DNA of 64,000 nt from assembly GCF_000524195.1 (NCBI RefSeq), contig NW_020170390.1:503192-567191 (forward strand), read 5' to 3'. Made by a program: the position numbers and the translations under genes. The DNA is from Echinococcus granulosus (lineage: Eukaryota > Platyhelminthes > Cestoda > Cyclophyllidea > Taeniidae). This document shows, in pieces, positions 49,414 through 63,417 of this stretch. Numbering within the stretch: position 1 is the first letter of the stretch; each line of letters begins with the position of its first letter. The notes beneath the pieces were generated by a model, which saw nothing but the letters and a program-made list of their open reading frames with translations, did no database searches and had not been told where the DNA came from.

Positions 49414-52400
49414 CCCTGTAATCTGTGGCCTTAAAGAATGGATTCATACGGGTAGTGGTGGCATGCGGGTTGAATGAGCATCTTTTTAATCATACGAGGC
49501 AGGATGTTTGAAAAGGTGCAGTGTACCGATGTAGCACTGTGAATGTTGGTGTGCACCAAATACCTTTCTTCTAATACAACTTAAGATGTTTCACTATTTT
49601 TCAGCAGTTACATATTCATGCTTCTGCTCCACCCACTATCTGAACTCCTTTAAGCTTAAAAATTGCTTCTAAGTGCGGAACTATTTGTGGAATGAGACAC
49701 AAATAAAAGACTGCTGTGTATGTAGAATTGATAAATTAAGCAATTTAGGTTGGCTTGCTCTGCTTTTGCATGGACAGGAATCACCGAATTTGAAATATCC
49801 ATACGGGCTAATATAACGTCTAACTTTTCACTGTATAATGCATCTGCATGCACACATATGAAAACACTAGTTCATTTTGGCGGACCGAAGGTTATGCGTT
49901 TATAGCAAGTTATACGCTTGTCAAATTTTCTGTTATTATATACACTCAACAGGCCTAAGATAGCGCAGCTTTGAACCTTGGCAAGTTGCATAATCAAGAC
50001 ATCTCAAAACGTTCGTTGTAACAATACCATGCTACTAGTTCAACAAGTTTCCAAAATGAGTTTTAATTCAAAACAAACACAAAACACCAATGAGGCTTCC
50101 CGATGGACGTTCAGTACACAAGTCTGTGACCCATTCGTATTTCCCCACTGATTGTCTCTTACTGACTCAAGTCATGTTTCTCCAGATAAGACCTTCAATC
50201 CACTTATCAATACATGCGGGCATTGTTCTTAAGGGTCGCCATTTATTGATATCACGGACTCTTACGTCAATTATTACAATAATTAATTATGGGAAAGATA
50301 AAAACAAGTAGTGCCGATAAATGGTGGTCTTCAATGCATTCTCCCCGCAAAATGCGTAGGTCTCAGAAGCTCTTTGGTAAAATGACTCCGATTAATTCAC
50401 AATCATGCATACTTACGGTCAGGTGAACAAAAAATATTACTTTAGGCGGTTTTTCCACTTCCTCTGAGAACTGTTTTAAAACCCTAACCAATGGAGATTT
50501 TAGTTTCAAGGAATTCAGAATACAAAATCCTGCTTTGAGTAGAACCGACCTGCACGTTTGGCTAGTCCTTATAATACATTATTTATAATTACGAAGTCCT
50601 CGTAATGAAAACTCATTAAGTAAATATTGTGACCTTCTGCTAGAGTGCGCTCCTGCATTAAACAAACCCACTCATTAACACCTTTTACACATTTAAACCC
50701 ATTATCTAGTAAAATGATAAGTTATTTCTGGCGCTTATGCGAAGGAGCAGGGTGCAAACTTATTTTTGTTGAATGCAGGTCACAAATGATTCTGGAACAG
50801 TACATTCTCGGTTTTCATCCTTCCTCTTTGAAAGTAGAAGGACAATTGGAGCGTTTCCCGTTTTTGATGTTGACTAAGCTTAGCACGCTAGTATCAATGC
50901 TCCTAAAAGAGCAATCATAGTGTAATTTAGGTTTTTAATTCTAGAATTTGCCCTTCAGAAAGGGCTTTTTATCTTTATTTGACATTTGGGTGGTTAAATG
51001 CATAACACATGCTTTAACCGTAATGTTTCCTTATTTTATGTGAAGTTGATTAATCTTCCATTGCCATCACTACTCTTGTACTTAGCCAGAGAACAGCATC
51101 TGGGGGATGGAAGTATCCAACCAGACTTGTAAACCGTCCAATGAATGATGACCTCAGGCAGCCATGAGCGAATGAGGTTAAGGCATGCTTCAAGTGTAGC
51201 CTTATTGGTTGATGACAAAATCGGACAGACAATCCATCTCCGTAGTCTCACTATTTTGTTATCGGTTTTGACTTCAAATGTTTCACCCATAAAGTAAGTT
51301 CAAATGTTAAAAACATTGCTAACTACACGGAATAGTTTCTCAAAGACGATAGCGCTACGCACTATTTACAGTTTCCTTTGCTATACTTCGTCCAATCTAT
51401 GTTTAAATCCAAGTTCTATTTTGAAACAAGCATAAATTTTTGCGAAATTTTTACAAAGTCAGAAATTGTGATGCCCTGCAACTCAAAAGTAGACGTCGAG
51501 TAGCATTAATAATTATTGTAATGGTTTAAATTTCATTTTTACGCTTCATATTAAAACATGCAATTGCTTTTCGGTGTGAGCTAGCGTTGCAAATCGCTCA
51601 TCTCTGTTATCGCCATTATGGATTAATGACGTCTGATAAACCGAATTTTAGTAGAACGGCTCATAATGCCACGGGTGCATTCATTATGCCTCATTGGTAA
51701 AATACAAAGAACTGATAATCATTCGGAAAGAAAGATAAAGACATCTGCGACGGTATAAAAATGAAAACGAGGTAATGATGGTAGACTGTCGGGTACGATC
51801 GCAGTTCCGCAATACTTTATCTAAATTTGGAAATCGTATCCTCTTCGGCCACAAATACCAGTCAGTTTTTAGCTAGTTATGGGGTTTATAAACTTTGTAA
51901 GATTTTAGCAGCAATAAAGTGGTGAACACAGCTAAACGACAAATTGACGCCTAAAGTGTTGGCATATTTCGGAAATTATCCCGTTAGCATGAATCCAATT
52001 CGTACATTAAGGTTTAGTTTATCGGCGACGCATGAACTAACACCACCATGCATTAATTCGCAGGGGTCTTTAATTATCCTATGGGCCACTGGAAGGAACC
52101 GACAAATTCCGGTCTCCAAATTATGTTAGTGGCCTAATCACCTTTTAGATGCTCATATTTATTTCGCCTTGCAATTCAGATCAATTCAGATCAGCCAGTA
52201 GTTATAAGGGAAAAATTGTGTTAATTATTCCCAAATTTGTTGTGTTTTTGCGAATAAGAATAACATTATGCCTCATGTTTGGTGTTTCAAAGGATGTAAA
52301 AATTAGTGCTGTGATTTACACCATCTTATGAACATTTCAGTATACCTTATTGAGCAATCATCAGTAGTGTCTGACTTACCCATATTCAAGAAGCTACAAA

Positions 52401-55400
52401 ACGATCATTTGGGTTGATGAGGTCAAATTCAAGGCGTGGCTTTACAGTAGTTATTGAAATTCCTAGTTTTTTTTTATTTTTTTCCATCGGCAATATCTAC
52501 ATTCATATGTTTGTCAATTTAAATTAGTTTGATAACACCAAGAATGTACTTCACTTCACTGCACTACTAATTTCAAAAGGTTTAGTTTTTAACAGGATCC
52601 TGGGTAAAAGCTTCTGTAAAATATTACTTCAGCAAATGAACTCTAGTGAAATCAAAATTTTTATGTCATCTTGACGTCTTGCTCTGTCAACCCCCTATAC
52701 TTAATCGGAAATGTCACTAAGAGAAGGCAGTTTCAAGACATTTTAACTATCAGCTCTGTTTGAATGTCGTTTGGTGGAAATTGTTTACGTAAACTTTAGA
52801 ACATTTTTAGCTGAATATAGTTGAAGGAAAAATGGAATAAGAATAAACAGACTTTGCCACTTTTTTGGTGTCCGAATTAAGTCAGTTATGCGCAGACTCG
52901 CTGCTGCAACACTTTACCATGAATAAACTTGAAATTGACATATTTTTTTAAAACCTTATGGATTAATCAAATAGCTACGTTTGTTCTAAAAACTTCTGAA
53001 GGACCAACCTTATGCGTTTGAGTGAGGTTAAAAAGAATTGTATGAGACCTAAGCATTGGGAAAATTTTCAGCTTAAGTGAAAGCAATGCGCAAAATTACC
53101 AGACGTTCACTTCTTCGTCTGGCGTAACCCACAGTATGGCATTGGCCGCGCATATGAAGTTAGACAGAATTCGCAGGTTTCAGTGTTACTTGTGTCCAGT
53201 TTCTACTTAGAAGCATTCTGTGAGTATAACTTTGGAGCGCCACATGTGGTGCATTTCATCATAGTAGCAGTGCCAAGGGATGTCTAAATCTTTATGTCAA
53301 AACTGCTGACTTATCCTTGTGAAAGAGCAAAATCCGCACGCATTGCTTCGTCTAGCGGCGCTTAAAATTATAGTTTATCTTTTTTCAGACTACTTTTTTT
53401 GTCCATAAATGTCATGAACTTCTTGCAATTAATTTTATAGCCTTAAGAGAACTTGTGGTTTGTCAAATCTACTTTGCACTGCCTGAGTATTATACCTGTT
53501 TCTTTGCAATTAAGTGATTTCCCCACTAATACTATTATGTATGTACTCTATTAGATCTAAAACACGGTGTTTGAGTTGTCGAGAAGTCAAGCACAAAGTT
53601 ACTCGCATCTTGTATATAGCGTCCCTGCGTTATAAAATTAAAGGTAGTTTCGCATGCTTTCTATCTCCAAAACAGTGACTCCCTATGAAAGACATCACTT
53701 TTCAAAATAGGTTGTCTCATATGAGAGAATTGCGATAGATGCGTGCTGATAATGCCTCAATAATACACACCCTCGCTTAGCAATAACTCCAACTATTCGC
53801 TTGGTTGGAAGTCTCACGCAGAATAGCAGGTGGGACAATTGGTCGGAATATTTCAGAGTTTGCAAAGCATGTATGCTTTTGGTCCAAGTCGTAAGTGAAA
53901 GTTCTCACTAAGGTAGCGGCAATTCTTTGAGAATTTCAACGTTTATAATATCTTTTTAAATCATTTCTGGGTAGTAACCAATAGGGATAAACTTTTCACA
54001 AGAATTATGCATGTCATTAATTCACAGAAATTCATTTTTTAAGACAAATTTTGATCACTAATTGTTTGAACCGCTGAATTTGTTAAGGTTTTAACTACAA
54101 ATCCATGTGGAACAAAATATTCCAGGAGATGTAGCGTAGGGGTTACAATATGCCGCTGAATATCGCTGAAGTAGTGAACGTGCATACAAAGGCATTGAAT
54201 CATTATTTAAAAAAAGATTTTAGATGAAGGTAACAATATTCAAAGTATTGTTTTCTTGTTTAGATCTGGTAGTAGAACTTCTAGTAATTTATGATAGAAT
54301 GCAACTAACTGAAAAATGTCAAATATTGTTGTCAAGCACAACGTCGTGAAAACTATGAAAATTTTGAAAAAGTCGATTGGAGTAGCAACTGTTTCGTAGA
54401 TTTTAATCTGGGGTACGAAAACATTTACATGCATCCTAAATTTGCTTGATATTTCCTGGAAAATGGTGCTAGGGTCTTTGTTCTGAGTAAACATTCAAGT
54501 AGTTTCAGGGCTAGCATAAGTTACTGTTTCAAGTACAATCTTAAAAGGCACGATTACTCCCCCATCACCCTAAACCAGAATATTAAGGCCTAGCCGCCCC
54601 TATATCGTAAAGCAATTTTTCTATTTCCTCTTTGATCATGCCACAAACAAGCTAACCAAAGAAGTTTCAAAAGCGCTGAGGCACATCGGTCATAACCTGA
54701 TATTTCGTAAGTATCCCTGCTACAGCGACCCTGGTCACTGAATTTCGGCAGCATTTGATCGTTTTAAGGGCGCAATAAAGCAGTAAGCATCACTTTAAAA
54801 AGCATCTTTTTCGGCATTCCCGTAAGAGCCATCGTTTTAGTATCATTAACCAGTTATTTAAAGGCATCAAAGTAAATGCATAATTTTATCTTCATGGTAG
54901 TTCAAGTGATTTTGTTCCCGACATTGTTAATATTGGATACATTAGCTTATTATCATTGAAACAATTAGTGTTACTTTAAAAACCGAGCAATTCAAAGGAA
55001 TACTCTTCATTGTCTCATTTAAAGCGAGAGTTTTGTGAAAAGGCACAACCAACCGAGAACAATATTTTGCTGTATCTAGGATTATCGCAAACGAATAAAT
55101 AAACCAATGCCAAATTCCTTACCAGTTACATTTGATAAACTGGAAGAGCGGTCACGAGACTGTGTATATTTTAATCTTGACGGTAGGTTCGGATTAACCA
55201 TGTCTCTTAGCTTTGACCTTCCTCCTTGTAAACAACACCTACAGGAAAAAGAATGAATTGGTCATTTCCGATTTCCATTCATTTCAGTTTAGGGAGGCAA
55301 TCACATTCGTTCCCCTATTCCATGCACCATGTTGTTTTTGAATTATTTTTCACATTTATGAGTAATAAATGAACAAAACAGATTTATTCATGTTATCTCC

Positions 55401-56515
55401 CAAATCCTGCTGTTTTATTGCGCATTCCAATTTGAGTACTCTTGTTAGTAGTCCTTTGATCTTCAGCATTAAAATACTACGTACGTTCCGTCATATTTTT
55501 CACGATAAGCACCTATCACAGAAAGCCAACTGGAAGAAAATACCTACAGTTCTTAAAAATTACTGTGTACAATTCTGAACTACTCTGCCCAGCTTATTTA
55601 AATCACACCAAAATTCAGACATCCAAACTAAGGTGTGGTTTTAAGGTATGTTCAAGAGGTAGTTGTACTGGATTTCATGCCTGTAAATATTTACCCATAA
55701 AATTGTATTCATACCATTTTTCAACTTTCCAAAAACTACTTTAGTATTTAACTCTGCACATGTAAACTGTCGCTTTGTCTTATGGTCCGATCTGGAAAAT
55801 TCACTAACTGATGGACTCGAAAACCATCAGTTTTCCCAGCATGTGTAAGTACACAAAACAAAATGGGCCAAAGTTACCTAGAAGCAGCACATGTCTTATG
55901 GTCGCCTCCCATACACAACTAAACACAAATGCATATCATAACCAATATTTTCAAGCAGAATCACTATGTTAGTTTCATTTATATTTTACTCCAACCAGTT
56001 ACTTTTAATAAGGGCTATCTGGAAATTTCTTGATTATATGTGTTCCTTAGTGTAATTCTTCCTAAAACTAGTTTCAACGGTTCAGAGTGTCAGAAGAAAA
56101 CAAAATTGTAATCTCTATGTACGATTTAGCGAGCTACATAAATAATGCTCGAAGCTTGACGCGCCAATACAGATACAAGAGGTCATTCAAAATAAAATAA
56201 GTAACTCCTTGCAATACTAGCAACAGAAAAAATATTGGAAATGACTTATGTTAAGCAAAAGAGTTTTTCACTTAAATTTCTCCATGTGCAAAAAGTTGGC
56301 CGATAAACCGTTAGCATTTATCATTAACACTTTCTGGGTTCATCATTCTTCAATGGGTCAGCAAACGTGAAAAAGATATACTCTCTGCCAAGATCCAGTG
56401 AGATTTGTGGCAAAAACAATGACATTGATCAGCAAATATGTTGAGTGTTATTAAGTAGTTAATTTGCACCTTTCAAGAGGTGATTTTAGAAGAAAGCCTC
56501 AATTAAGGCGCAGAA
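49414..56515. other. Intergenic region between the second LC8 gene and the GPCR
   Basis: About 7 kb of AT-rich sequence with frequent stops. The longest open stretch of note is 51290-51036 (-), 84 codons and unrecognised. I see no RNA gene or ordered repeat. Confidence 0.4.
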
Positions 56516-57691
56516 ATGTCAGACTCGGTGAATTTAACGACACCTGCCGCTCCACCGAGCACGTTGGATGCGAAGGACGCGACACAGTTTGTGACGCCCC
56601 CACTGCTCTCGGGCATCCGTTACGCCTGCATCCCCGTGTGGAGCATCCTCCTTTGCTTTGGCATCTTTGGGAACGCCCTCACCGTCTTCGTGCTGCGCAC
56701 CAAACGTCTGCAGCAATCAAGCACCTCCTTCTACCTCACTGCCCTAGCCATCACCGACATGCTCTACCTCCTCACCAGCCTCGTCGCCTCCATCGCCAAC
56801 TTTATATTCTTCTTTCCTTCGGAGTTGCGCCAACTCTCCCGCACTTTCTGTGTGTTCACACCCTTTCTCAGCTACACCCTCGCTTACATCAGTGTTTGGC
56901 TCCTCGTCACGGTTACTGTTGAACGTGCCGTCTGGGTCGTGCTGCCCTTCCGCGCACGCCATATCTGCACAAAACGCACTGCCAAATCTGTGGTCCTTCT
57001 CCTGGTGATTGGGTTTACCCTCCTCGACATCCACTTTTTTCTCACCATGCGCTATCAGGAAGTACGGCCTGGGTACTGGCTCTGCATGACCACCTACTTC
57101 TCTGACAAGGTGTTTCCCTTCCTCGATCTCCTCCTTGTAGCTATTCTTCCCTGTACCATTATGCTTGTCGCTAACTGTCTCATTGGCTGGAAGCTGAGAG
57201 TTATGCGAAAGTTTCGCTCGGGAACTGCTATTGGCATGGTGAGCAACAACATCACCGATCAAGGTGGTGGAGAAAAACGTGAAAAGTCTGTTAATCTTAC
57301 CCGAATGCTTGTCTCCACGAATGTTTTCTTCATTGTCTCCGTAACACCTTTGCTCATCTATGACGTGGTCTTCTTCTCCGTGGACGTACGCGCCTGGGCA
57401 GAAGAGGCAGAGGAGGTGCGAGGTGGAATGATATTTGCCATAGAACGCTTCGTCTACACTTTGTGGTACACCAACTTCGCCATCCATTTCCTCCTCTACT
57501 GCCTCAGTGGACCCCCATTCCGCGCTGAAGTCTTAGTTCTCTTCAATCGCCTCCGGGACCGCATCCGCAAGGTCGCCCACAAATCTACGGTAGATCAGAC
57601 GGAATTGAAACGCCCCGAAACTGGGCTCACCTCCACTGCCAATGTTGTCTCCACCGCAGGAGACGTCTACAGTCGGGAGGAACTCCTGTGA
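56516..57691 (+). CDS. Rhodopsin-like GPCR, probable peptide (FMRFamide-type) receptor
   Basis: A single-exon frame of 391 residues with seven hydrophobic segments: about 36-61, 72-100, 112-146, 156-178, 198-224, 265-288 and 309-331. Class A landmarks are G52-N53 in TM1, LALAITD with D81 in TM2, C112 paired with C190 in loop 2 (GYWLC), ERA at 136-138 in place of DRY, SVTP with P278 in TM6, and HFLLY at 324-328 in place of NPxxY. An N-terminal NLT at 6-8 is a likely glycosylation site. The basic third loop and Ser/Thr-rich tail suit G-protein coupling and phosphorylation. Overall it looks most like invertebrate FMRFamide/neuropeptide receptors; that subfamily call is inference. Codon use is GC-richer than its surroundings. 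The next AATAAA is at 58096. Confidence 0.88.
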   Translation: MSDSVNLTTPAAPPSTLDAKDATQFVTPPLLSGIRYACIPVWSILLCFGIFGNALTVFVLRTKRLQQSSTSFYLTALAITDMLYLLTSLVASIANFIFFFPSELRQLSRTFCVFTPFLSYTLAYISVWLLVTVTVERAVWVVLPFRARHICTKRTAKSVVLLLVIGFTLLDIHFFLTMRYQEVRPGYWLCMTTYFSDKVFPFLDLLLVAILPCTIMLVANCLIGWKLRVMRKFRSGTAIGMVSNNITDQGGGEKREKSVNLTRMLVSTNVFFIVSVTPLLIYDVVFFSVDVRAWAEEAEEVRGGMIFAIERFVYTLWYTNFAIHFLLYCLSGPPFRAEVLVLFNRLRDRIRKVAHKSTVDQTELKRPETGLTSTANVVSTAGDVYSREELL

Positions 57692-60600
57692 TTAATGATT
57701 CTGCACGGTGCACGGACCTGTACATCTTGACCACACGCACACATCCGACTTTATCTTTTCTTCCCTGCTTACTTAACCTGCTAATGGTCAGAGATATTTT
57801 TATGATTAAATTTCCCTGCATGAGGCCATTTTTTCTTCTATGGTGAGATCTGTTTACTCGCATTAAATTGATGGAATTTCATCGTCTATCGATTCTCTGA
57901 TGCCCAAAAGCAGATATGTTGTTAAATAGTTCATGAACTACCTACTGCTGGCCTATAATCCATTTTAGTCTGGAATGATTTTGCATCGAATTTCCCTTTA
58001 TATTTAAAAAGTCGCAATGCTTCCCCAAAATTAATTTAGCCATTGGCCAAAAATGTATCAAAGCAGATAATTTTTTGCTGATTTTACTTAATAAGAATAA
58101 ATGTGAGACAAAAAATTGCAAGTTCCGCCTATGCGATTCGCTGAGATCAGTGGTGCAGATTAAGAGGCTGATTTGTGATAAGCCTTGGAGGTCATTTTGA
58201 CCTACATGAAACCAGCGGATTTCTTAACTTTGTGGAAAATAACATTAATTTTCACAAATCTTGACGTTTCCTGAAATTGCGAGTCTCTGAATGAATCCCC
58301 ACTTTTGTCTCGCTATCGATAGTGCTAATGCTTCCAAACTGTGACCATGAAATGCTTTCTTGGAATCTGATACTCTTTGCACCTAGTATAAATCCCATTG
58401 GTGTACATGTTTTTGCATTAAAGAATGGCCAAGCTAATATGTGATTATTTTTGCTAAATACCATTGCCGGAATTCATCACGAATAACTCAGCAAACCGAA
58501 TGTTGTGGACTTATTTATGTAAATACATTTATCTTTGAAGCTACCACCCACATGTCGTGGCGCAATTCTCAAACAAATCATAAAGTTACTCATGTCAGAT
58601 TCTTGCAGGATTAATGACAAATCTCCATCATTTGGTGGAAAATTACTGCAAATCGTCCATCTGAACTACACATTTTTTATGACACGCGAGTGGCCTAATT
58701 TAACGTTTAACCTGGACTAAACCTCCATCAATTAGGAAGACGTTTCCTTCTATCGAAACGGAAATTACGTCTCTTAAAAGTAATTTTTCATGAAATGCCA
58801 TTGATTTCCTTTCCTTCATGCATAAGCACTTCACTACAGAACGTATTTACTCATTCACTTCATACATGTTAAAATATTATTAAAATCCCTAATGTATTTG
58901 AGGTGTCCTTCTTCGAATGTCCCATTTCAGTGATGGTGAAATAAACCCATGGTAAAATATCTTACAAAAGGTATTAATCAACGACATAATTTGTTCCACT
59001 GCGGAGTAAGCTACTCTGTCAATGGTTTTGCTTGATGGTAGAGCAAAGGTAGATGTGCAGTAAAAGGGAAACCATTATTTTTTTTACCATGGTTAAAAAA
59101 TACTTTATTCACTGCCAAATAATCCATCATCTTAACGACTGGATGAATTGTAAATTCCGAAAATTCATCTTGATTTTAGGGCACACTGGAAATGGGACTG
59201 TCCAAAAATATATTGATAAACTGCATATTTAAAGAATTTTTAATGTCTCAGTAGAAAATCAAATGAACAACACTTAGCAATTATCGGCTCAGAAAAATTG
59301 TAATAAAATGTTCTTTATGGACTGGATCTAAGGTATCATCCTAAGCTCTGTAGCAATAACAATTCCAGCTGGTGCATATTCTCCCTAGCTCCTTCCTTTG
59401 CCCCAAAGACAAGTAATTCCATTTCCTTATGCCCTCGTACTTATCCAGCGTGCACCAGTTCTTCACCAAAAAGAATTTCCCATTAAGAAGATTTACTGAA
59501 ATGTTAATCCCATTTTCGGTATCTTACAAAAAAATGTTTATGCAATCTTGCACTATAATTAATTCTTATTGATGAAGGAAGCTGGGGATAAGAACGACTG
59601 TAGTTCATCCTATTATTTAAAACTGTTTGTTTTTTCCCCGTTTTTTCTTCTGGAATGAAAAGTGAGCCTGAAATAGGTTTTTTGTGTCTTCAGAGCGCTA
59701 GGTTGGTTCGGAAAACTTTCATACACGAAATCGGATTTGCCTCACAAAGATAAATTTATCAAATCATTGATCTAAAATGAGTTTCCTCTTTAAATATTTT
59801 TTTCCTAAGTACACATGCATTACATTACTTTCTGGAAAATTAAAATTCAATTTTTGAGAATGGATGTTCTCCCGTTTGGAATATTCGGAGTAAGAAGTGT
59901 CTCTACTTGTCAAACTTAAGCTAAATGCAATGCTCGTGAAGGAATTAGCGGCGTCGACTCTAAAGAATCTACCGTTTTTAAAGTTATTGGTCGAGTACAC
60001 TAATCGACGCACACGGTATTTTTTGGTGATTTTGTGGGATTTACGTATGTTTCCCCTTAAAGTTTTAACGACTATGACACTTACGAAATCTACTTGTGTT
60101 CTTAGGAATGTTTTTACATTATGTTTCAGATCATGGTAATACTTCTTTTAGAATCAATACAAACAATGTTGCTTTACAAAGACTTTCCGTTTCTTGTGTC
60201 TACTTTGTCGAAATTCGTGATTTTTAAATACAATTTAAAGCATAGTTGGTCGCAAAGTTCAAGTTCAAATTGAATTTCTGGTACAGTTGTTACGCCTTTG
60301 ACGTATCATACCTATACAAACTTTGTTTCACCTCAAATGACTTGAGTTAATCACATAAGCACTAAAATCAGCCACGTTTTGTAAAAGAATGTCGCTTTAA
60401 TCCGCATGAGTGGTGGCTTCGTTAAGCACTACATCTATTTAAAAATGTGGAATAAAACTGTCGCAATTAATCACTTCGATAAAATCAGAAGACACCAATA
60501 AGTCACAACTCTTCCCCTTTTTGTGCCTTCCTCTGTAGAATATTGTGTTTTTAATTCAATCTTTACCTTGGAAAAAAATGTTTCCCACTAGCCACATAAA

Positions 60601-62568
60601 GCGAGATTTACTTACGACTTTGCTCGGATGAAAATTTCTAATAGTTCGTAAATATTCTACCTCACAATACCATATTTTTAAAAAACTTAACAGTTAGTCA
60701 CTTGGTTTTCTGGATTTTCTACTGTTTTATGTCAAATTATAGCCTCATCCTCATAATAGATAGGGCCTAACCCTGACAGTGTCTTTGCTTAATGCGAAGC
60801 CCATTCCGATTATCGAAACGTTATAGGGTAGAATCGTTCTGTTGGCACGTTATGTAATTTTATCAAATAACAAGATAAAAATTTCTCCAAATTTTCCTTT
60901 TGGAGACCTTTAGCAACACACTTTGTGCTCTTATCAAATGTGCTTCAATTACTCCTTGTATGACTGATATCAACGTTTTACCGGGTCGCATATAACCTTT
61001 ATACGGGCTTGTACTTTAGGATTTTATTTGCAAGCGTGGCTTGATTTAGCTGGAATTTATGAACAATAATGGCTCAAGGGTTGTCATGCTACAAAATCTC
61101 AATTTATTTTCCGGTTTGAAATGCTAACCAAAATTCTTTTGTGTGTTTGCGATGAAGAGGGTTAAAGCATTACGCGCCGAACGCATCCTTTGCATTGGTT
61201 TTAGTCACACTTCGTTGGCTTGTCCACCTTTGTAAAAAGGCAAACGGCAATCTCGCAGCTATCTTCCTTGCAAAATGTTTCCTTTTTGTAAAAATGACTT
61301 ACGAATTCACGCGTGTTTTTAAATAAAGTTGTATTTTTGAAAAACTTCGTTGAAGTGCGCCATACCTGTTATTGTTGCCTATAACTAGCGATGTAAGTTC
61401 TACTGATGGACACCAGCCGTCTCTTTAGCATAAAAATAAATTATGATAAATTAAACACACACATTGCGATGGACTATACTATTTGTTACTTTAAAATCTG
61501 GTTGAATGAATACAACAACCCGTAAAATGTACTGAAGGTAAATCAGAATAAATGTATCTCGCGTTATTAGAGTTTTGATGTCCCATGATGATTTTGAAAA
61601 TGCGCCATTATAGGAAGTGCATTTTTCTCCATTATCTAATTGCCACGAAAAATCCTATTATTTCATCTAGATTACCAATGAATTGTACAGCAATGTCAGC
61701 ACCTCTCCAAATCAAAACTGGTAATCAAGATAATCGGCAACTATGAAAGCAAACGTTACAACGAAGACACGATGCTCATGTTTTGAAAGGGCTGGGCCTC
61801 TCTTGATAACAATGTTATCTTATCGTCTTGGTTACACTGCTCACAGCACTTCTATTACCCTGCTTAATTCTCGAGTGTTAATGAAAGGGGGTCGCACATG
61901 AAGATAAAAGGAAAGCGTCCGATCAAAGGCTTTGTCACTCTTCCCCGCCGCCCACTGCGATTAGAGAACAAGCCTTTGGCCATTGTCCGGTGTAATCGAA
62001 GTCTTAGTGCCTTAGTTTTTATGAGATCAGTAGCAATTTAGTTTAAACCCTGTGTTTAGGATAAACGTTTTCTTAATTCGATGGTCCTAAAAAACGGCTA
62101 TAAAAGTGGGATCATCCTTCAACACTTTTTATATTGCGCCGTTTTAATGAAGGATATTGTGGTTTGCTTAGCCTTTCAAACTGCCGTTAACAATTTTCTA
62201 GTTTGTTTAGAATGTTTGGTTTATAAAAATACATTTTGCCATTCAAAACTACTTTATAAATAGCAAACATTGCATTGGGAAAAAATTGAGGCGGTATGCC
62301 AATAAACATGTTTGACAGCCTCCTAAAAGACACACTAAAATAGGTCTTGACTTCTACTATTTCTGCTCATCTGGCTCCTTGAATCAGAAAACAAATAATG
62401 TCATTACCAGAAGCTGAGAATGTCTAGAATCACGATAAACTTATTTGCTTTTAAATGTAGACTACCTTATTATACTACTCGGGGAGTTTATTTCAAACGA
62501 GATACATCTTACTCACCTATTTAGAACGTCCTAAATTTGTAAACAAAGTTGCGACTGGATTCATTTAA
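57692..62568. other. Intergenic region downstream of the GPCR
   Basis: AT-rich and without a supported gene. A short GC-richer patch at about 61.88-62.0 kb has no clear coding signal. The ORFs here are short and lack domains. Confidence 0.4.
58096..58101 (+). terminator. AATAAA polyadenylation signal downstream of the GPCR
   Basis: Canonical AATAAA about 400 bases after the GPCR stop codon, on the same strand. Confidence 0.35.
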
Positions 62569-63417
62569 TTAAGCGCCACGAGCTAAGTAACCTGTCGCAA
62601 TCGGTTTGGCACCCTTTGCCAGTCCCGCAAGCGCCATTAAGGTTAGTGATAGTGCCTCCGTATTGATGCCCACGTAGGGGGTGAGTTTGGAGTTAGAAAC
62701 CTCTGCCTGAACTAAAGACAGCATATACCTTTCTCTAACAGACTCAGCATCATTTTTGGCACATATTTTAAACTTACTCTTAATGAAACTGTCTATTAAA
62801 AAGGAAAAAACGACAAAGCGAATGTGATTGCTAAAGTTTGAGAAAATTACTTCCATTATATGGTAAAATCATAGCTCCTTAGCCACTTGTTCAGGTCTCT
62901 AGTAAGGCAATTGAGTAATATTTCCTTTATTTTGGTCATATGAGTAAAGTAGCGTATTTACAGGTTAGAGTAAGTCTATAGACAAAATTGCTGCATTCAG
63001 TTTAAATCCGACAATCATTATAATGCTGCAGTCCCACCTTAGGCACATAAACACACCTTAAGGTTGCTGCTATGGGAATGTGTGCTATGAATAATTTATG
63101 AATAGCGCCAAATGCAAAGAGCCGATGAATTTTCCCTAGAAATTGTGTACCAAATGAGAAATCAGATGCTGCCTATGGCTCACCATAGTCATCGTTCTAG
63201 AAAAACAAAACCTTTGTTTTTTCCATGTGGTTTCTGGCGCGGGTTTTTTTAAACATTTAGCAGCTTCTGGAGTGGTTAATGGCGAAATATCTGCAGAGCC
63301 ATTCCCAACAACGAACCAATTTGTCCCTCGATCATGCATGGTTCGTGAGCCTATGGTTCCAATTTCCTGTGTGGTTTCGATTATTTTTTCACAGCTAACG
63401 ATTGAAAACCCTCGAAT
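62569..63417 (-). CDS. Possible 3' part of an unrecognised gene (two exons)
   Basis: On the minus strand a frame is open from 63417 to 63136 with protein-like sequence (ETTQEIGTIGSRTMHDRG, NWFVVGNGSADISPLTTPEA). A second frame from about 62792 to the TAA at 62569 follows a good acceptor (tttttaatag) and reads NDAESVRERYMLSLVQAEV, then TEALSLTLMALAGLAKGAKP and ends YLARGA. The second segment looks like a terminal exon with an amphipathic or hydrophobic helix. I do not recognise the family, and the donor of the first segment is not fixed. The plus strand of 63227-63535 is also open for 102 codons, which weakens the strand call for the first segment. Confidence 0.35.

Noticed and set aside
50950..50985. 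Small hairpin followed by a T run, like a bacterial terminator
   Set aside because: The window is eukaryotic, with spliced genes; a short GCCCTT/AAGGGC hairpin before T's is expected by chance in AT-rich DNA.
56464..56922. 152-codon plus-strand ORF overlapping the GPCR start
   Set aside because: Out-of-frame reading of the GPCR, rich in His, Pro and Arg as expected from a frame shift.
56744..57487. 247-codon minus-strand ORF under the GPCR
   Set aside because: Antisense shadow of the seven-helix frame; charged low-complexity sequence without a domain.
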